Below are positions 22,268 through 22,810 of a stretch of DNA of 22,810 nt, one piece after another. The stretch is from assembly GCA_016302405.1 (NCBI GenBank), contig JAEDNR010000023.1, positions 1-22,810 on the forward strand, read 5' to 3'. The stretch's first letter is position 1; each line of letters starts with the position of its first letter. The notes under the pieces were generated by a model. That model had not been told where the DNA came from. It was given only the letters and a program-made list of their open reading frames with translations, and made no database searches. Position numbers and translations under genes: made by a program. This DNA comes from Oscillospiraceae bacterium. GTDB taxonomy: Bacteria > Bacillota > Clostridia > Oscillospirales > Oscillospiraceae.

Positions 22268-22622
22268 AATGGTCCTCCTGTTCAAGCCTCGCGGCCAGCT
22301 CCTGCCGGGTATGCCCCAGGGCAAGCAGCTGCCGGGCCGTCTGGGTAAACTGCTCCATGAGCTGATCTTCTTCCTCCCGGGCCTGGCTGGGCTTTTCGCA
22401 GGCGAAGCAGCCCTTTCCCGCCACGGTGCAGATCCAGCCCTCCATTTCCAGCTGCCGGTAGGCCCGCTGGATGGTGTTGGGATTGATGGAAAGCTGGGCG
22501 GCCAGATCCCGGACGCTGGGAAGCTTCTCCCCCGGGGGCAGGACGCCCAGGGCAATTTGCTGCCGCAGGTCATCCACGATCTGTATATAGATGGGCCGCC
22601 CGTCCCGATAATCCAAATGCAC
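22260..22622 (-). CDS. GntR family transcriptional regulator, YtrA subfamily
   Basis: DNA-binding repressor of 120 aa with an N-terminal winged helix (PIYIQIVDDLRQQIALG, LPSVRDLAAQLSINPNTIQRAY and EMEGWICTVAGKGCFA), followed by a short dimerising helix of about 45 residues, the hallmark of the YtrA subfamily. Start is GTG at 22622: GGAGGG sits 7 nt upstream. A TTG at 22646 is in frame but lies ahead of that SD. It is the first gene of the operon with the ABC ATPase and permease; a dyad overlapping its promoter is the likely operator. Confidence 0.93.
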   Translation of the reverse strand: MHLDYRDGRPIYIQIVDDLRQQIALGVLPPGEKLPSVRDLAAQLSINPNTIQRAYRQLEMEGWICTVAGKGCFACEKPSQAREEEDQLMEQFTQTARQLLALGHTRQELAARLEQEDHYA

Positions 22623-22636
22623 GGTGATCCCTCCAA

Positions 22637-22691
22637 ACTGTATCAACTGTATTAGTACGGTCAGTATAACAGTTCATACAGTCTTTGTCAA
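22637..22691 (-). promoter_or_regulatory. gntR operon promoter and operator dyad
   Basis: Minus strand: perfect TTGACA (22686-22691), 17 nt, TATACT (22663-22668). ACTGTATCAACTGT (22637-22650) and ACAGTTCATACAGT (22669-22682) are inverted copies with one mismatch and flank the -10 and start site, as expected of an autoregulated GntR operator. Confidence 0.85.
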
Positions 22692-22711
22692 GGGGATTTG
22701 AAAAAAGCGAT

Positions 22712-22810
22712 AAATTGGAATCTGTAAGGGAGTAGGGGAGGCGTTTCGCCTCCCACAGCAAGCGGGAAAATCTCCCAAAAGGGTTGGGCGAAGCGGTAAA
22801 TAGGCTGCTA
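22712..22810. repeat. Repeat mosaic J, cut by the window end
   Basis: Begins with AAATTGGAATCT and matches 6362-6460 at 93 of 99 positions with no gap; the match continues to the last base, so the element extends beyond the window. Confidence 0.9.

Noticed and set aside
22268..22636. The ABC ATPase frame stays open upstream, suggesting a 416-residue fusion
   Set aside because: The upstream part is out of frame with the real GntR protein, and a strong SD precedes the ATG at 22267.

Overview
The window (about 22.8 kb, moderately GC-rich) looks like chromosome of a Gram-positive Clostridia, most likely a gut Oscillospirales/Oscillospiraceae-type organism. The reasons are: the Firmicutes order recJ-rel; a YtvI-type membrane protein typical of spore formers; the infC-rpmI-rplT operon behind an attenuated leader; the yloU-fakA pair; a Noc-type ParB; a tetrahydrofolate riboswitch in front of folT; a DUF5685-DnaJ pair; and intergenic repeat mosaics of the kind common in this group. 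The species cannot be fixed from sequence alone. No phage, plasmid, CRISPR, tRNA or rRNA was seen.

Layout. Positions 1-5595 are on the minus strand: bifunctional (p)ppGpp synthetase/hydrolase (cut by the window edge), recJ and a ytvI-like permease. Positions 5792-16536 are on the plus strand: an ACT-domain protein, a catalytic-domain-only aspartate kinase, infC-rpmI-rplT, gpmI, yloU-fakA, a YihY membrane protein, a DUF5685 protein and a J-domain protein. A noc gene follows on the minus strand (16916-17695), divergent from riboswitch-controlled folT (18350-19420). The right end carries a minus-strand operon of a YtrA-type GntR regulator, an ABC ATPase and a large ABC-2 permease.

How the genes work together. 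Most genes are housekeeping: stringent response, DNA repair, translation initiation and ribosomal proteins, glycolysis, phospholipid precursor activation, nucleoid occlusion and folate uptake. Regulation is visible in several places: the infC leader has a terminator and a competing pairing, infC appears to start at AUC, folT lies behind a THF aptamer and terminator, and the gntR promoter is covered by a large dyad. Two sequences matching the Noc binding site in 13 of 14 positions lie between noc and folT, one of them inside the folT promoter spacer.

The most unusual part is between the genes. At least seven intergenic regions hold mosaic repeats bounded by inverted copies of a palindromic box close to AAATTGGAATTT, with interchangeable modules inside. 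I did not find a convincing new defence or biosynthetic system. The best leads are the Noc sites, the repeat mosaics, the FolT fusion, the DUF5685 protein with prenyl-synthase-like aspartate motifs, and the ACT-less aspartate kinase beside a stand-alone ACT protein.
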